Source of the DNA: Pseudomonas fluorescens
GTDB lineage: Bacteria > Pseudomonadota > Gammaproteobacteria > Pseudomonadales > Pseudomonadaceae
Assembly (NCBI RefSeq): GCF_902497875.1
Contig: NZ_CABVHY010000044.1
Span: 1-48,182 of the forward strand
DNA: 48,182 nucleotides
Direction: 5' to 3'
How positions within the stretch are numbered: position 1 is the stretch's first letter; each line of letters begins with the position of its first letter. This document shows, in pieces, positions 23,832-32,623 of the stretch. Made by a program: the position numbers and the translations under genes. The notes under the pieces were generated by a model. That model was not told the DNA's origin and made no database searches. It was given only the letters and a program-made list of their open reading frames with translations.

Positions 23832-25892
23832 ATGGCTTTCGAAGCAATGTTCCAGCCGATCCAGATCGGCAAACTGACCATCCGCAACCGCGTGCTCAGC
23901 ACCGCGCACGCCGAGGTCTACGCCACCGACGGCGGGATGACCACCGATCGGTATGTGAAGTACTACGAAGAGAAAGCCAAGGGCGGGATCGGCCTGGCGA
24001 TTTGCGGCGGTTCTTCCAGTGTGGCCATCGACAGCCCGCAAGGCTGGTGGAAATCGGTCAACCTGGCCGACGACCGGATCATTCCGCACTTCCAGAATCT
24101 GGCCGACGCCATGCACAAGCATGGCGCCAAGATCATGATTCAGATTACCCACATGGGCCGTCGTTCGCGCTGGGATGGCGAGCACTGGCCAACCCTGCTG
24201 TCGCCGTCGGGCATCCGTGAGCCGGTGCACCGTGCGACCTGCAAAACCATCGAGCCGGAAGAAATCTGGCGGGTGATCGGCAACTACGCCAGCGCTGCCG
24301 GGCGGGCCAAGGCTGGTGGCCTGGACGGCGTTGAATTGTCGGCGGTGCACCAGCACATGATCGACCAGTTCTGGAGCCCTCGCGTCAACAAGCGTACCGA
24401 CGAATGGGGCGGCAGCTTCGAGAACCGCATGCGTTTCGGCCTGGAAGTGATCAAGGCTGTGCGGGCCGAAGTCGGCCCGGATTTCTGCGTCGGCATCCGT
24501 CTGTGCGGTGACGAATTCCACCCGGACGGCTTGTCCCACGAGGACATGAAGCAGATCGCCAAGTACTACGACGACACCGGCATGATCGACTTCATCGGCG
24601 TCGTAGGCTCGGGTTGCGACACCCACAACACCCTGGCCAACGTTATCCCGAACATGAGTTATCCACCGGAGCCATTCCTGCATTTGGCCGCCGGTATCAA
24701 AGAAGTGGTCAAGGCCCCGGTACTGCACGCGCAGAACATCAAGGACCCGAACCAGGCCACACGGATTCTGGAAGGTGGCTACGTCGACATGGTCGGCATG
24801 ACCCGCGCCCACATCGCCGACCCGCACCTGATCGCCAAGATCAAGATGGGCCAGGTCGACCAGATCAAGCAATGCGTGGGTGCCAACTATTGCATCGACC
24901 GTCAGTACCAGGGCCTGGACGTACTGTGCATCCAGAACGCCGCAACCTCCCGTGAATACATGGGCGTACCGCACATCATCGAGAAATCGACGGGTGTGAA
25001 ACGCAAGGTGGTCGTGGTCGGTGCCGGTCCTGCCGGCCTTGAAGCCGCACGGGTATCTGCAGAGCGTGGCCACGACGTGACCCTGTTCGAGAAGAAAGAT
25101 ACCCTTGGCGGGCAAATCACCACCGCATCGAAAGCCCCGCAACGGGACCAGATCGCCGGTATTACCCGCTGGTTCCAGCTGGAGCTGGCTCGTCTGAAAG
25201 TCGACGTGCGCCTGGGCACCGCGGCCGATCCCGCGACCATTCTCGACCTGCGTCCGGATGTGGTGGTGCTCGCCAATGGCGGTCATCCATTTCTGGAGCA
25301 GAACGAACATTGGGGCGCCGCTGAAGGCCTGGTGGTCAGCAGTTGGGACGTGCTCGACGGCAAAGTCGCGCCGGGCAAGAACGTGCTGGTCTACGACACC
25401 ATTTGTGAATTCACCGGAATGTCGGTCGCCGACTTCCTGGCCGACAAAGGCAGCCAGGTCGAGATCGTCACCGACGACATCAAGCCAGGCGTGGCTGTCG
25501 GCGGTACGTCGTTCCCGACCTACTACCGCAGCATGTACCCCAAAGAAGTGATCATGACCGGCGACATGATGCTGGAAAAGGTCTACCGCGAAGGCGACAA
25601 GTTGATTGCGGTGCTGGAAAACGAATACACCGGCGCCAAAGAGGAGCGGGTGGTCGACCAGGTGGTGGTGGAGAACGGCGTGCGTCCTGACGAAGAAATC
25701 TACTACGCACTGAAGGAAGGTTCGCGCAACAAGGGCCAGATGGACATCGAAGCCCTGTTCGCGATCAAACCGCAGCCTTCGCTGAGCCAGGCAGGTGACG
25801 GCTACTTGCTGTTCCGCATCGGTGACTGCGTGGCCCAGCGCAACACCCACGCGGCGATCTACGACGCACTGCGGTTGTGCAAGGATTTCTAA
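23832..25892 (+). CDS. dgcA: Dimethylglycine demethylase subunit DgcA (FMN/FAD oxidoreductase)
   Basis: Catalytic subunit for N-demethylation of dimethylglycine to sarcosine. It is 686 residues. The N-terminal part is an old-yellow-enzyme/TMADH-type TIM barrel (FQPIQIGKLTIRNRV; VHQHMIDQFWSPRVNKR with the WGGSFENRMRF signature; active-site region around residues 160-215). The iron-sulfur segment has C348, C354 and C366 (CVGANYC...LCIQNAA), but residue 351, normally a cysteine in TMADH, is Ala. The C-terminal FAD/NAD-binding domain starts with VVVVGAGPAGLEAARVSAERGHDV (about 393). It is followed by dgcB and a dedicated ETF pair. The 5' end is 15 bp after the DUF5943 gene. Confidence 0.93.
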   Translation: MAFEAMFQPIQIGKLTIRNRVLSTAHAEVYATDGGMTTDRYVKYYEEKAKGGIGLAICGGSSSVAIDSPQGWWKSVNLADDRIIPHFQNLADAMHKHGAKIMIQITHMGRRSRWDGEHWPTLLSPSGIREPVHRATCKTIEPEEIWRVIGNYASAAGRAKAGGLDGVELSAVHQHMIDQFWSPRVNKRTDEWGGSFENRMRFGLEVIKAVRAEVGPDFCVGIRLCGDEFHPDGLSHEDMKQIAKYYDDTGMIDFIGVVGSGCDTHNTLANVIPNMSYPPEPFLHLAAGIKEVVKAPVLHAQNIKDPNQATRILEGGYVDMVGMTRAHIADPHLIAKIKMGQVDQIKQCVGANYCIDRQYQGLDVLCIQNAATSREYMGVPHIIEKSTGVKRKVVVVGAGPAGLEAARVSAERGHDVTLFEKKDTLGGQITTASKAPQRDQIAGITRWFQLELARLKVDVRLGTAADPATILDLRPDVVVLANGGHPFLEQNEHWGAAEGLVVSSWDVLDGKVAPGKNVLVYDTICEFTGMSVADFLADKGSQVEIVTDDIKPGVAVGGTSFPTYYRSMYPKEVIMTGDMMLEKVYREGDKLIAVLENEYTGAKEERVVDQVVVENGVRPDEEIYYALKEGSRNKGQMDIEALFAIKPQPSLSQAGDGYLLFRIGDCVAQRNTHAAIYDALRLCKDF

Positions 25893-25909
25893 GCCTGGCG
25901 AACCCCTGT

Positions 25910-25997
25910 GTAGGAGCTGCCGAAGGCTGCGATCTTTTGACCTTGATGTATTGCGCCTCATGAAGATTAAAAGATCGCAGCCTGCGGCAGCTCCTAC
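25910..25997. repeat. REPIN of the GTAGGAGCTGCCG family between dgcA and dgcB
   Basis: GTAGGAGCTGCCGAAGGCTG and CAGCCTGCGGCAGCTCCTAC form inverted arms around a spacer of about 45 bp that also contains the complementary GATCTTTTGA/AAAAGATCGC words. It is in the dgc operon. A second member lies at 45401-45498. Confidence 0.85.
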
Positions 25998-26039
25998 GCC
26001 GACCGTGTTTTTCCAAGATGTACTGGTGGGAGCTTCACC

Positions 26040-28004
26040 ATGTTAAACACCCTTCTTCCAATCCTGCTGTTCGCTGCCCTGGGCCTGGCTGTCCTCGGCG
26101 CGTTGCGGCGGGTGGCTATGTGGCGTCAGGGCCGGGCTTCCAAGGTCGACCTGATTGGCGGCCTGTTCGCCATGCCCAAACGCTACATGGTCGATCTGCA
26201 CCATGTCGTGGCGCGAGACAAATATATCGCCAATACCCACGTCGCCACGGCTGGCGGCTTTGTGCTGGCTGCGCTGCTGGCAATTTTGGTGCACGGTTTC
26301 GGCCTGCACAACCGCATCCTCGGTTATGCCTTGCTGTTCGCCTCGGTACTGATGTTCGTCGGCGCGGTCTTCGTTGCCCTGCGTCGGCGCAACCCGCCGG
26401 CGCGGCTGTCGAAAGGCCCGTGGATGCGTCTGCCGAAAAGCCTGATGGCGTTTTCCGTCAGCTTCTTCCTGGTGACCTTGCCGGTGGCCGGGATTCTCCC
26501 TGCGGACTTCGGTGGCTGGCTGCTCGCCGCCGTGCTGGGTCTGGGTGTGCTGTGGGGCGTGTCAGAAATGTTTTTCGGCATGACCTGGGGCGGGCCAATG
26601 AAGCACGCCTTCGCCGGTGCTTTGCACCTGGCCTGGCACCGCCGCGCCGAGCGCTTTGGCGGTGGTCGTTCCACCGGTTTGAAGCCGCTGGACCTGAACG
26701 ATGCAAACGCACCGCTGGGCGTAGAGAAACCCAAGGATTTCACCTGGAACCAACTGCTGGGCTTCGACGCCTGCGTGCAGTGCGGTAAGTGCGAAGCGGC
26801 TTGCCCAGCCTTTGCCGCCGGCCAGCCGTTGAACCCGAAAAAACTGATTCAAGATATGGTGGTCGGCCTGGCTGGCGGTACCGACGCCAAATTCGCTGGC
26901 AGCCCCTATCCATCCCTTGACGGTAGGGGCAAACCAATCGGCGAACACGGCGGCAATCCCCATCAACCGATCGTCAACGGCCTGGTGGACGCAGAAACCC
27001 TGTGGTCTTGCACCACCTGCCGCGCCTGCGTCGAGGAGTGCCCAATGATGATCGAGCACGTCGACGCCATCGTTGATATGCGTCGTCACCTGACCCTGGA
27101 AAAAGGCGCGACCCCGAACAAGGGTGCCGAAGTCCTGGAAAACCTGATTGCCACCGACAACCCAGGCGGTTTCGCCCCGGGCGGGCGGATGAACTGGGCG
27201 GCGGACTTGAACCTCAGCCTGCTCAGCGAGAAGAAAACCACCGACGTGCTGTTCTGGGTCGGCGATGGTGCGTTCGACATGCGCAACCAGCGCACCCTGC
27301 GCGCCTTCGTCAAAGTGTTGAAAGCGGCCAAGGTCGACTTCGCCGTGCTGGGTCTCGAAGAGCGCGACAGCGGCGACGTGGCCCGGCGCCTGGGTGATGA
27401 AGCGACTTTCCAGACTCTGGCCAAACGCAATATCCAGACCCTGGCCAAGTACAGCTTCAAGCGCATCGTCACCTGCGACCCCCACAGTTTCCATGTGCTG
27501 AAAAACGAATACGGCGCCTTTGACGGCAACTATGTGGTGCAGCACCACAGCACCTACATGGCAGAAATCATCGGTGCCGGCGCGCTCAACCTCGGCCAGC
27601 ACAAAGGCAGCAGCGTGACTTATCACGATCCTTGCTACCTCGGCCGCTACAACGGCGAATACGAGGCACCCCGTGAAGTACTGCGGGCGCTGGGGATCGA
27701 GATCAAGGAGATGCAACGCTCCGGATTCCGCTCGCGCTGCTGCGGCGGTGGCGGCGGTGCGCCGATCACTGACATTCCCGGCAAGCAACGGATCCCCGAC
27801 ATGCGCATGGAAGACATCCGCGAAACCGGGGCCGAGCTGGTGGCCGTGGGTTGCCCACAGTGCACCGCGATGCTGGAGGGCGTGGTCGAGCCACGGCCGC
27901 TGATCAAGGACATTGCCGAACTGGTAGCCGATGCGTTGCTCGAAGACGCAACGCCGGGAAAGCCCTCGGCACCGGCCAAACGTGAACCTGCGGAGGTGCA
28001 TTGA
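26040..28004 (+). CDS. dgcB: Dimethylglycine demethylase electron-transfer subunit DgcB
   Basis: Membrane-linked iron-sulfur subunit that carries electrons from DgcA, probably toward quinone or the ETF pair. It is 654 residues. Five to six N-terminal hydrophobic helices run to about residue 180. Two 4Fe-4S ferredoxin motifs follow, CVQCGKCEAACP (about 244-255) and CTTCRACVEECP (about 324-335). The C-terminal half has CCG-type cysteine-rich motifs: HDPCYLGRYNGEYEAP, RCCGGGGG and GCPQCTAML, as in heterodisulfide-reductase-like proteins. The stop overlaps the ATG of the etfA-like gene by one base, so translation is coupled. Confidence 0.92.
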   Translation: MLNTLLPILLFAALGLAVLGALRRVAMWRQGRASKVDLIGGLFAMPKRYMVDLHHVVARDKYIANTHVATAGGFVLAALLAILVHGFGLHNRILGYALLFASVLMFVGAVFVALRRRNPPARLSKGPWMRLPKSLMAFSVSFFLVTLPVAGILPADFGGWLLAAVLGLGVLWGVSEMFFGMTWGGPMKHAFAGALHLAWHRRAERFGGGRSTGLKPLDLNDANAPLGVEKPKDFTWNQLLGFDACVQCGKCEAACPAFAAGQPLNPKKLIQDMVVGLAGGTDAKFAGSPYPSLDGRGKPIGEHGGNPHQPIVNGLVDAETLWSCTTCRACVEECPMMIEHVDAIVDMRRHLTLEKGATPNKGAEVLENLIATDNPGGFAPGGRMNWAADLNLSLLSEKKTTDVLFWVGDGAFDMRNQRTLRAFVKVLKAAKVDFAVLGLEERDSGDVARRLGDEATFQTLAKRNIQTLAKYSFKRIVTCDPHSFHVLKNEYGAFDGNYVVQHHSTYMAEIIGAGALNLGQHKGSSVTYHDPCYLGRYNGEYEAPREVLRALGIEIKEMQRSGFRSRCCGGGGGAPITDIPGKQRIPDMRMEDIRETGAELVAVGCPQCTAMLEGVVEPRPLIKDIAELVADALLEDATPGKPSAPAKREPAEVH

Positions 28005-29224
28005 TGAGCGACATTATCCGCCGCGACCCTCACGCTGAATGGATCGCCCGCAACCGCCTGCACCCGCTGCACGCGGCCATGCAGCCGGTGCAACACAGCT
28101 GGATGGGGCCGAACGGCATCATTCGCAAGAATCCCCACGGTATCGGTTTCATCGGTCCCAACGGGATCAAACGGATCGACCGCAGCGGTGCCCAGCAGGG
28201 TGGCGCGGCCAAGCGATCGGCCACGGTTGAAGTTCAACTACCGCTGCATCAGGTGGCGCAGCCGGCGTTCTACATCAGCGTCGTTCCGGACATGGTCGGT
28301 GGCCGCTTGAGCAGCCACGACCGCGACTTGCTGGGCCTGGCCCATCAATTGGCCGGCAACGATGGTGCGGTACTGGCCGTGGTCTTCGGCGAACACAAGG
28401 AAAACGCTTTCGCCACGGCGGGTGTCGACCGCTTGCTGGTGCTTGAAGGCGATGAGTTCAGTGGTTATGCACCGGAACAGCGGGTCCAGGGGCTGCGGTC
28501 TGTGGATAACCAGTTCAGTCCACGGCACTGGCTGCTGCCGGACAGCCGCAGCGGTGGTGGCGAATTGGGCCGGCGCTTTGCTGCTGCCCTGGGCGAGCGC
28601 CCGGCGACGCGGGTCTGGCAGGTCAAGGGCGAGGAATGTATCGGTCGCGCCGGTGCCGGCCTGCAGGACTTGGCACGGCCAGTGGCACGCTTGATTCTGG
28701 CGGCTGCCGAGTGCGCCGAGCCGGTCAGCGAAACCCGTCACGAAGCCTTGCCGGTGGAGTTATCCACAGCGGCTGCGCGCAGTTTGTCGCGCATCGAAGA
28801 CCTCGGAGCGGTGGCAGTCGATCCGGCGGCGATTCCGATGGCCGAAGCCGAATTCATTTTCTCCGGCGGCAATGGGGTTAAGGACTGGCCGCTGTTCCAC
28901 AAGACCGCAATGGCCCTCGGTGCTACCGAAGGCGCTTCGCGGGTGGCGGTGGACGACGGTTTCATGGCCCGCGACCGTCAGGTCGGGGCCAGCGGCACCT
29001 GGGTCACGGCACGGGTCTATGTCGCCGTGGGGATCTCCGGGGCGATCCAGCACCTGCAAGGCATCGGTGCCTGCGACAAGGTGGTGGCGATCAACCTCGA
29101 TCCGGGTTGCGACATGATCAAACGCGCCGACCTGTCGGTGATCGGCGAGAGTGCAGAGATTCTTCAAGCCTTGATCGCCGCGGTAGAGGCTTACCGCAAC
29201 GAAGCCAAGCGCGATGCGGCTTAA
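28004..29224 (+). CDS. Electron transfer flavoprotein alpha subunit, dgc-linked
   Basis: ETF alpha of 406 residues that should take electrons from DgcAB to the respiratory chain. The C-terminal FAD domain is typical: GVKDWPLFHKTAMALGATEGASRVAVDDGF, DRQVGASGTWV, YVAVGISGAIQHLQGIG and INLDPGCDMIKRADLSVIG (about 295-385). The N-terminus has an extra segment with a near repeat, GPNGIIRKNP and GPNGIKRIDR (about residues 34-62), not seen in housekeeping EtfA. It overlaps dgcB by one base. Position and coupling make it a dedicated ETF for dimethylglycine oxidation; P. aeruginosa PA5400 is equivalent by synteny. Confidence 0.9.
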   Translation: MSDIIRRDPHAEWIARNRLHPLHAAMQPVQHSWMGPNGIIRKNPHGIGFIGPNGIKRIDRSGAQQGGAAKRSATVEVQLPLHQVAQPAFYISVVPDMVGGRLSSHDRDLLGLAHQLAGNDGAVLAVVFGEHKENAFATAGVDRLLVLEGDEFSGYAPEQRVQGLRSVDNQFSPRHWLLPDSRSGGGELGRRFAAALGERPATRVWQVKGEECIGRAGAGLQDLARPVARLILAAAECAEPVSETRHEALPVELSTAAARSLSRIEDLGAVAVDPAAIPMAEAEFIFSGGNGVKDWPLFHKTAMALGATEGASRVAVDDGFMARDRQVGASGTWVTARVYVAVGISGAIQHLQGIGACDKVVAINLDPGCDMIKRADLSVIGESAEILQALIAAVEAYRNEAKRDAA

Positions 29225-29240
29225 GGGAAGGACTTAGCTT

Positions 29241-30017
29241 ATGAGTACCAATGTGATCAGTCTGGTGTCCATCGGCGCCCACCCGACCTCAGGGCGGCCT
29301 CGGCGTGCCGAACAGGATGCCCGGGCGGTTGAGCTGGGCCTGCAACTGGCGGGGGACAAGCTGCAAGTGCTGCACGCCGGCGATATCGCCGAGCCGGCGC
29401 TGCGCGCCTATCTGGGCATGGGCCTGGAGCAGTTGCATGTGCTGGAACAAGCACTGGGCGCCGATGCGCTGCCGGCATTGACCGAGTATTTGCGCGGTGC
29501 CGGAGTTCAAGTGGTGCTCACCGGCAGCCAGGCGGAAACCGGTGAAGGTTCGGGCATGCTGCCATTCCTGTTGGCCGAGAATCTGGGCTGGCCGCTGGTG
29601 GTGGGCCTGGCCCAGGTCGAGTCCATCGACGGTGGTGTGGCGCTGGTCCTGCAAGCCCTGCCTCGGGGCCAGCGTCGACGCCTGAAAGTCCGTTTGCCGT
29701 TTCTCGCGACTGTGGATAACGCCGCGCCAAAACCTCGGCAAAGTGCCTATGGCCCGGCGCGACGCGGGGTGTTGCAGGCCGATGAAGTTGAAGTCGTCGA
29801 CGATGAGCTGCTCGCAGTCGCTACGCTGCAACCGGCCAAGCCGCGTCCAAAACGCTTGAAGGTGATCAAGGCCAAGAGCGGGGCGGATCGGATGAAAGCG
29901 GCGACCGCCAAGGCCAGTGGCGGCGGCGGGCAGGTGCTTAAGGGGGTGAGTGCCCAAGAGGGTGCTGAGGCGATCTTGAAGTTACTGATCGAAGAGGGTG
30001 TGGTTCGTCAGGGTTGA
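29241..30017 (+). CDS. Electron transfer flavoprotein beta subunit, dgc-linked
   Basis: ETF beta of 258 residues, partner of the etfA-like protein. Family features are VISLVSIGAHPTSGRPRRAEQDARAVELGL at the N-terminus, the nucleotide-binding stretch VVLTGSQAETGEGSGMLPFLLAENLGWP (about 90-118) and ALPRGQRRRLKVRLPFLATV. The C-terminus is a basic linker (PAKPRPKRLKVIKAKSG) ending in a helix. The gap to the upstream gene is 16 bp. It completes the dgc operon, PA5401-like. Confidence 0.88.
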   Translation: MSTNVISLVSIGAHPTSGRPRRAEQDARAVELGLQLAGDKLQVLHAGDIAEPALRAYLGMGLEQLHVLEQALGADALPALTEYLRGAGVQVVLTGSQAETGEGSGMLPFLLAENLGWPLVVGLAQVESIDGGVALVLQALPRGQRRRLKVRLPFLATVDNAAPKPRQSAYGPARRGVLQADEVEVVDDELLAVATLQPAKPRPKRLKVIKAKSGADRMKAATAKASGGGGQVLKGVSAQEGAEAILKLLIEEGVVRQG

Positions 30018-30040
30018 ATGATGGCTTGGGGGCTAGAGTA

Positions 30041-30607
30041 ATGGCAGTTAAATTTCGTGCGGCTCTGCGCAACGATGCACGTGAGATTGCTCGTTTGTTC
30101 CAGATCTCCTCAGAAGGCGCTGCAGATTACATCTGGAGCCAACTCGCGCAACCCGGGCAGGACTTACTGGACGTAGGCGCCAGTCGCTATGCTCGGGATG
30201 ATGTGGATTTTTCCTACCAGAACTGCCTCATTGCCGAGGCAGACGGGCAGGTTGTTGGAATGATGCACAGCTACGTGATGCATCACGATCCTCAAGCGGC
30301 AACCGTCACCGACCCGGTCCTGGCACCTTATGCGGACCTGGAAATACCCGACACACTCTATATTTCGAGCCTGGCGCTGCATGAAGGCTGGCGCAACCAG
30401 GGGCTTGGTGCTCAATTCCTGGCGCATGCCCGACAACGCTCAAGCGATCTAGAGCTCGACGGTCTGAGTTTGATCGACTATGGGGCTAATACCGGAGCCT
30501 GTCGCTTTTATGAGCGGCATGGATTCCGCATAGTCGACAAATGCCAGGTCACGCCCCATCCAATGATCCGGGTGACGGGCGAAGCCTATCTGATGCAGTG
30601 GCCATAG
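30041..30607 (+). CDS. GNAT-family N-acetyltransferase
   Basis: A 188-residue cytosolic acetyltransferase from the ATG at 30041 (MAVKFRAALRNDAREIARLF). The acetyl-CoA-binding loop is LALHEGWRNQGLGAQFLAHAR (about residues 111-131), with the RNQGLG version of the Q/RxxGxG/A motif, and the C-terminal YGANTGACRFYERHGFRI follows. A PHP-rich loop (YVMHHDPQAATV) precedes it. The substrate is unknown. It starts 23 bp after etfB and may be read with that operon. Confidence 0.85.
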   Translation: MAVKFRAALRNDAREIARLFQISSEGAADYIWSQLAQPGQDLLDVGASRYARDDVDFSYQNCLIAEADGQVVGMMHSYVMHHDPQAATVTDPVLAPYADLEIPDTLYISSLALHEGWRNQGLGAQFLAHARQRSSDLELDGLSLIDYGANTGACRFYERHGFRIVDKCQVTPHPMIRVTGEAYLMQWP

Positions 30608-30663
30608 GCCTGCGAGTCATTCTGGTTTGCTGGACTCAAGGTTGTGTATGGCGTCCCATGCAC

Positions 30664-30700
30664 TTTACCCACAATCCCTGTTAGCGCTTCTGTGGATAAG
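30664..30700. repeat. Exact 37-bp repeat, left copy
   Basis: Bases 30664-30700 (TTTACCCACAATCCCTGTTA... ending TGTGGATAAG) are identical to 32247-32283. The two copies sit before and immediately after the second Rhs-core gene, in the same orientation. Confidence 0.9.
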
Positions 30701-30956
30701 ATGTTTGCCTTCCGCTGAAGGCCACGTTCTGCGTGGCTTTGCACGATACGTTCAAAAAATAACCAATCCTTGATGAAGACCGGGCTTCTGGATAAGTCAC
30801 GGATTTTCTTGGATTTTGGTAAAGAAAATTGTGGAGGAATTCCGACTTGCCCACATTAGCTGTGGGTGGCTCTGTGGATAACTTGTTGGCGAAGCGCCAG
30901 GACCTGCGCTGCGTATAGGCTCGGCAGCCATAGATCATATTTCGTACAGTTATAAG
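30678..30956. repeat. About 280-bp direct repeat, left copy
   Basis: Aligns along its length with 32624-32902. Shared blocks include CTGTTRGCGCTTCTGTGG, TACGTTCTGCGTGGCTTTGC or its variant, CTTCTGGATAAGTCACGG, GACTTGCCCACATTA, TGTGGATAACTTGTTGGCGA, AGCGCCAGGACC, TAGATCATATTTC and ACAGTTATAAG. Identity looks to be about 80% by eye; the copies diverge in the middle. Confidence 0.8.
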
Positions 30957-31135
30957 TATGTTCTCGACGTGCGGCTGCTGTGGAAAACATCATCGAGGAG
31001 TTTATTGGAGGGGGGATAAGGTGGACGTCGAATGGATCGGGTATACAGCCTTGGATAAGTGGTGACTGTCTGGACGCTTTCGCGGGCAAGCCCGCTCCCA
31101 CAGGTTATTGATGGTTCTCCAGTCCTGAGGCGATC

Positions 31136-31151
31136 CTAGCAGAACTGCTAG
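31136..31151. promoter_or_regulatory. CTAGCAG-AA-CTGCTAG palindrome upstream of Rhs gene 2
   Basis: Same 7-bp arms and the same flanking C and T as the element at 12067-12082, here with AA in the centre. It is 137 bp before the second Rhs-core gene. The only two copies I see in the window both precede these genes. Confidence 0.6.
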
Positions 31152-31287
31152 TGTTGGTTTTTACGGCTGTTTGTTAGGGTATTGAACAGGTGATGCCCGC
31201 TTGTCGTGAGCGGGTGAGACCACAGGTTCAGCCCGCGAAAAACGCATCACGCTGCGGGTCAATCAGTTCTGTGTAAGGACGCCGTTG

Positions 31288-32241
31288 ATGCCCGCTCCCC
31301 GCCAAGCTCAGGGGTCTCCCCGCTCTCCAGCGACGAATGTCGCGCTCTCGCGAACCTTGTTGCTGGCGACTGATCTGCAGCAGAGCATCCTCGCCGAACT
31401 GGACCGCAGCGACCCGAACCGTCTCGTTTATACCGCCTATGGTTCGCAGAGCGGCCAGCGTACAGCGGGTAGCCACCTGGGCTTCAACGGACAGCTTAGA
31501 GAGCGTCCCACCGGTTGCTATCACCTGGGAAATGGTCATCGCGTGTATAACCCGGTGCTGATGCGCTTTCACAGCCCGGATCGGTTGAGTCCGTTTGGGA
31601 AGGGTGGAATGAATCCGTATGTCTATTGTGTGGGGAATCCGGTCAACTTCGCCGATCCGTCGGGCCAAGTCCCCGAATGGCTTCAACCGGTACTGACCAT
31701 TGGGTTGCATATAGGAATAATTGCCGCAACCGTAGTGACGGCGGTCATGGCCCCCCCTGCGGGGTTGGCTCTGTGGGCTGCCCGTACCAGTCTGGTTGGC
31801 TCGCCAGTGGCGATCGGGGGTTCTGTCATGCAGTTGGCGGGAGCCAAAGAGGAAGGCAAAATTGTTTCAGCTATTGGCACGGCCTTTTCTATCGGCGCGG
31901 TGGCCACCAGAACAGGTGTGGGTATAAAAAACTGGCTGATCAAGCCAGACCGTGGATCGCATTTGCGCAATGGCCTCAGGAACCTTTTCGGCGTTAAAAA
32001 GAAGCCTACCTCTTTTTTTCCGGGGGTTACCCCTAGGAGATCGATTGTCGAAAGGTCCGGATCTTCTTTTCCTGGGCAACGAATCGACGATCTTGAGATG
32101 ACTCGGATAAGGCTATCGTCGATGCATTCCGCAGGCACCGAAACAAAAAAAACCACAGCAACAGGCACAGAGATAAGAAACGGGGCAGTTCACTATGTAG
32201 ATCTGGACGGCAATTCGAGGATATTCAGGCCTTGGGCTTAA
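31288..32241 (+). CDS. Orphan Rhs repeat-associated core protein with variable C-terminus (2)
   Basis: A 317-residue protein from ATG 31288, with AAGGA nine bases upstream; a TTG one codon earlier is possible. The Rhs core covers about residues 23-128 (SHLGFNGQLRE, CYHLGNGHRVYNPVLMRFHS, LSPFGKGGMNPYVYC) and ends at FADPSGQ. Beyond it are hydrophobic glycine/alanine-rich stretches (about 135-215), then a basic polar tail with VKKKPTSFFPGVTPRR and RIFRPWA at the end. The tail differs completely from the gene at 12157. No shell, signal peptide or immunity gene is visible. The gene sits between two copies of a duplicated noncoding element, suggesting gain by recombination. The molecular activity is unknown. 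Confidence 0.82.
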   Translation: MPAPRQAQGSPRSPATNVALSRTLLLATDLQQSILAELDRSDPNRLVYTAYGSQSGQRTAGSHLGFNGQLRERPTGCYHLGNGHRVYNPVLMRFHSPDRLSPFGKGGMNPYVYCVGNPVNFADPSGQVPEWLQPVLTIGLHIGIIAATVVTAVMAPPAGLALWAARTSLVGSPVAIGGSVMQLAGAKEEGKIVSAIGTAFSIGAVATRTGVGIKNWLIKPDRGSHLRNGLRNLFGVKKKPTSFFPGVTPRRSIVERSGSSFPGQRIDDLEMTRIRLSSMHSAGTETKKTTATGTEIRNGAVHYVDLDGNSRIFRPWA

Positions 32242-32246
32242 AGCGA

Positions 32247-32283
32247 TTTACCCACAATCCCTGTTAGCGCTTCTGTGGATAAG
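32247..32283. repeat. Exact 37-bp repeat, right copy
   Basis: Identical to 30664-30700 and located 6 bp after the Rhs2 stop codon. With the left copy it brackets a 1.58-kb unit made of the left noncoding element plus the Rhs2 gene. Confidence 0.9.
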
Positions 32284-32500
32284 TTGTTCGCGCTTCTCTA
32301 CGCATCATACAAATCAACCCTCTAAGGGCTCTGTACGAAAATCGACCAACTTAACTTCCCGGGTTTCCGAGTTTTTTCTGTGGATAAGGAAATCCCCAGT
32401 CTCCCTCCCGGTGAATACTTGCCCCCAAAGTCTGTTGGCGGTTCTGTGGATAAGATGTTCGCTATCGGCTGTAGGCCACGTAAATAGCTGCGCTCAGAGA

Positions 32501-32521
32501 ATTGATCGTAAAACGATCAAT
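32501..32521. repeat. 9-bp hairpin in right flank
   Basis: ATTGATCGT and ACGATCAAT surround AAA. A CCTTTTT run follows nine bases later, so it might act as a weak terminator. Confidence 0.45.
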
Positions 32522-32623
32522 CAAGCCTTTTTACACTGGAAACAGCGCTGTAAGCTCGATATTTCGCGGGTTAGAGCGGTTTTCCACAGAGAGAATGGTT
32601 TTATCCAAAGTTGCCCCCAAAGT

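Larger units (their letters stand above)
30608..31287. other. GNAT-to-Rhs2 intergenic region, left duplicated flank
   Basis: This 680-bp noncoding region carries one copy (30678-30956) of a repeated intergenic element that recurs at 32624-32902. Further homology runs through the REP at 31078-31103 to 31106. It holds two exact TGTGGATAA words (30691-30699 and 30873-30881) and the palindrome at 31136-31151. Hairpins at 31196-31214 and 31234-31258 lie in the Rhs2 leader. No protein gene is supported. Confidence 0.65.

Noticed and set aside
23220..25961. A 913-codon open frame on the minus strand opposite dgcA and the DUF5943 gene
   Set aside because: It is a high-GC shadow frame; no domain similarity, and the plus strand carries well-conserved enzymes.
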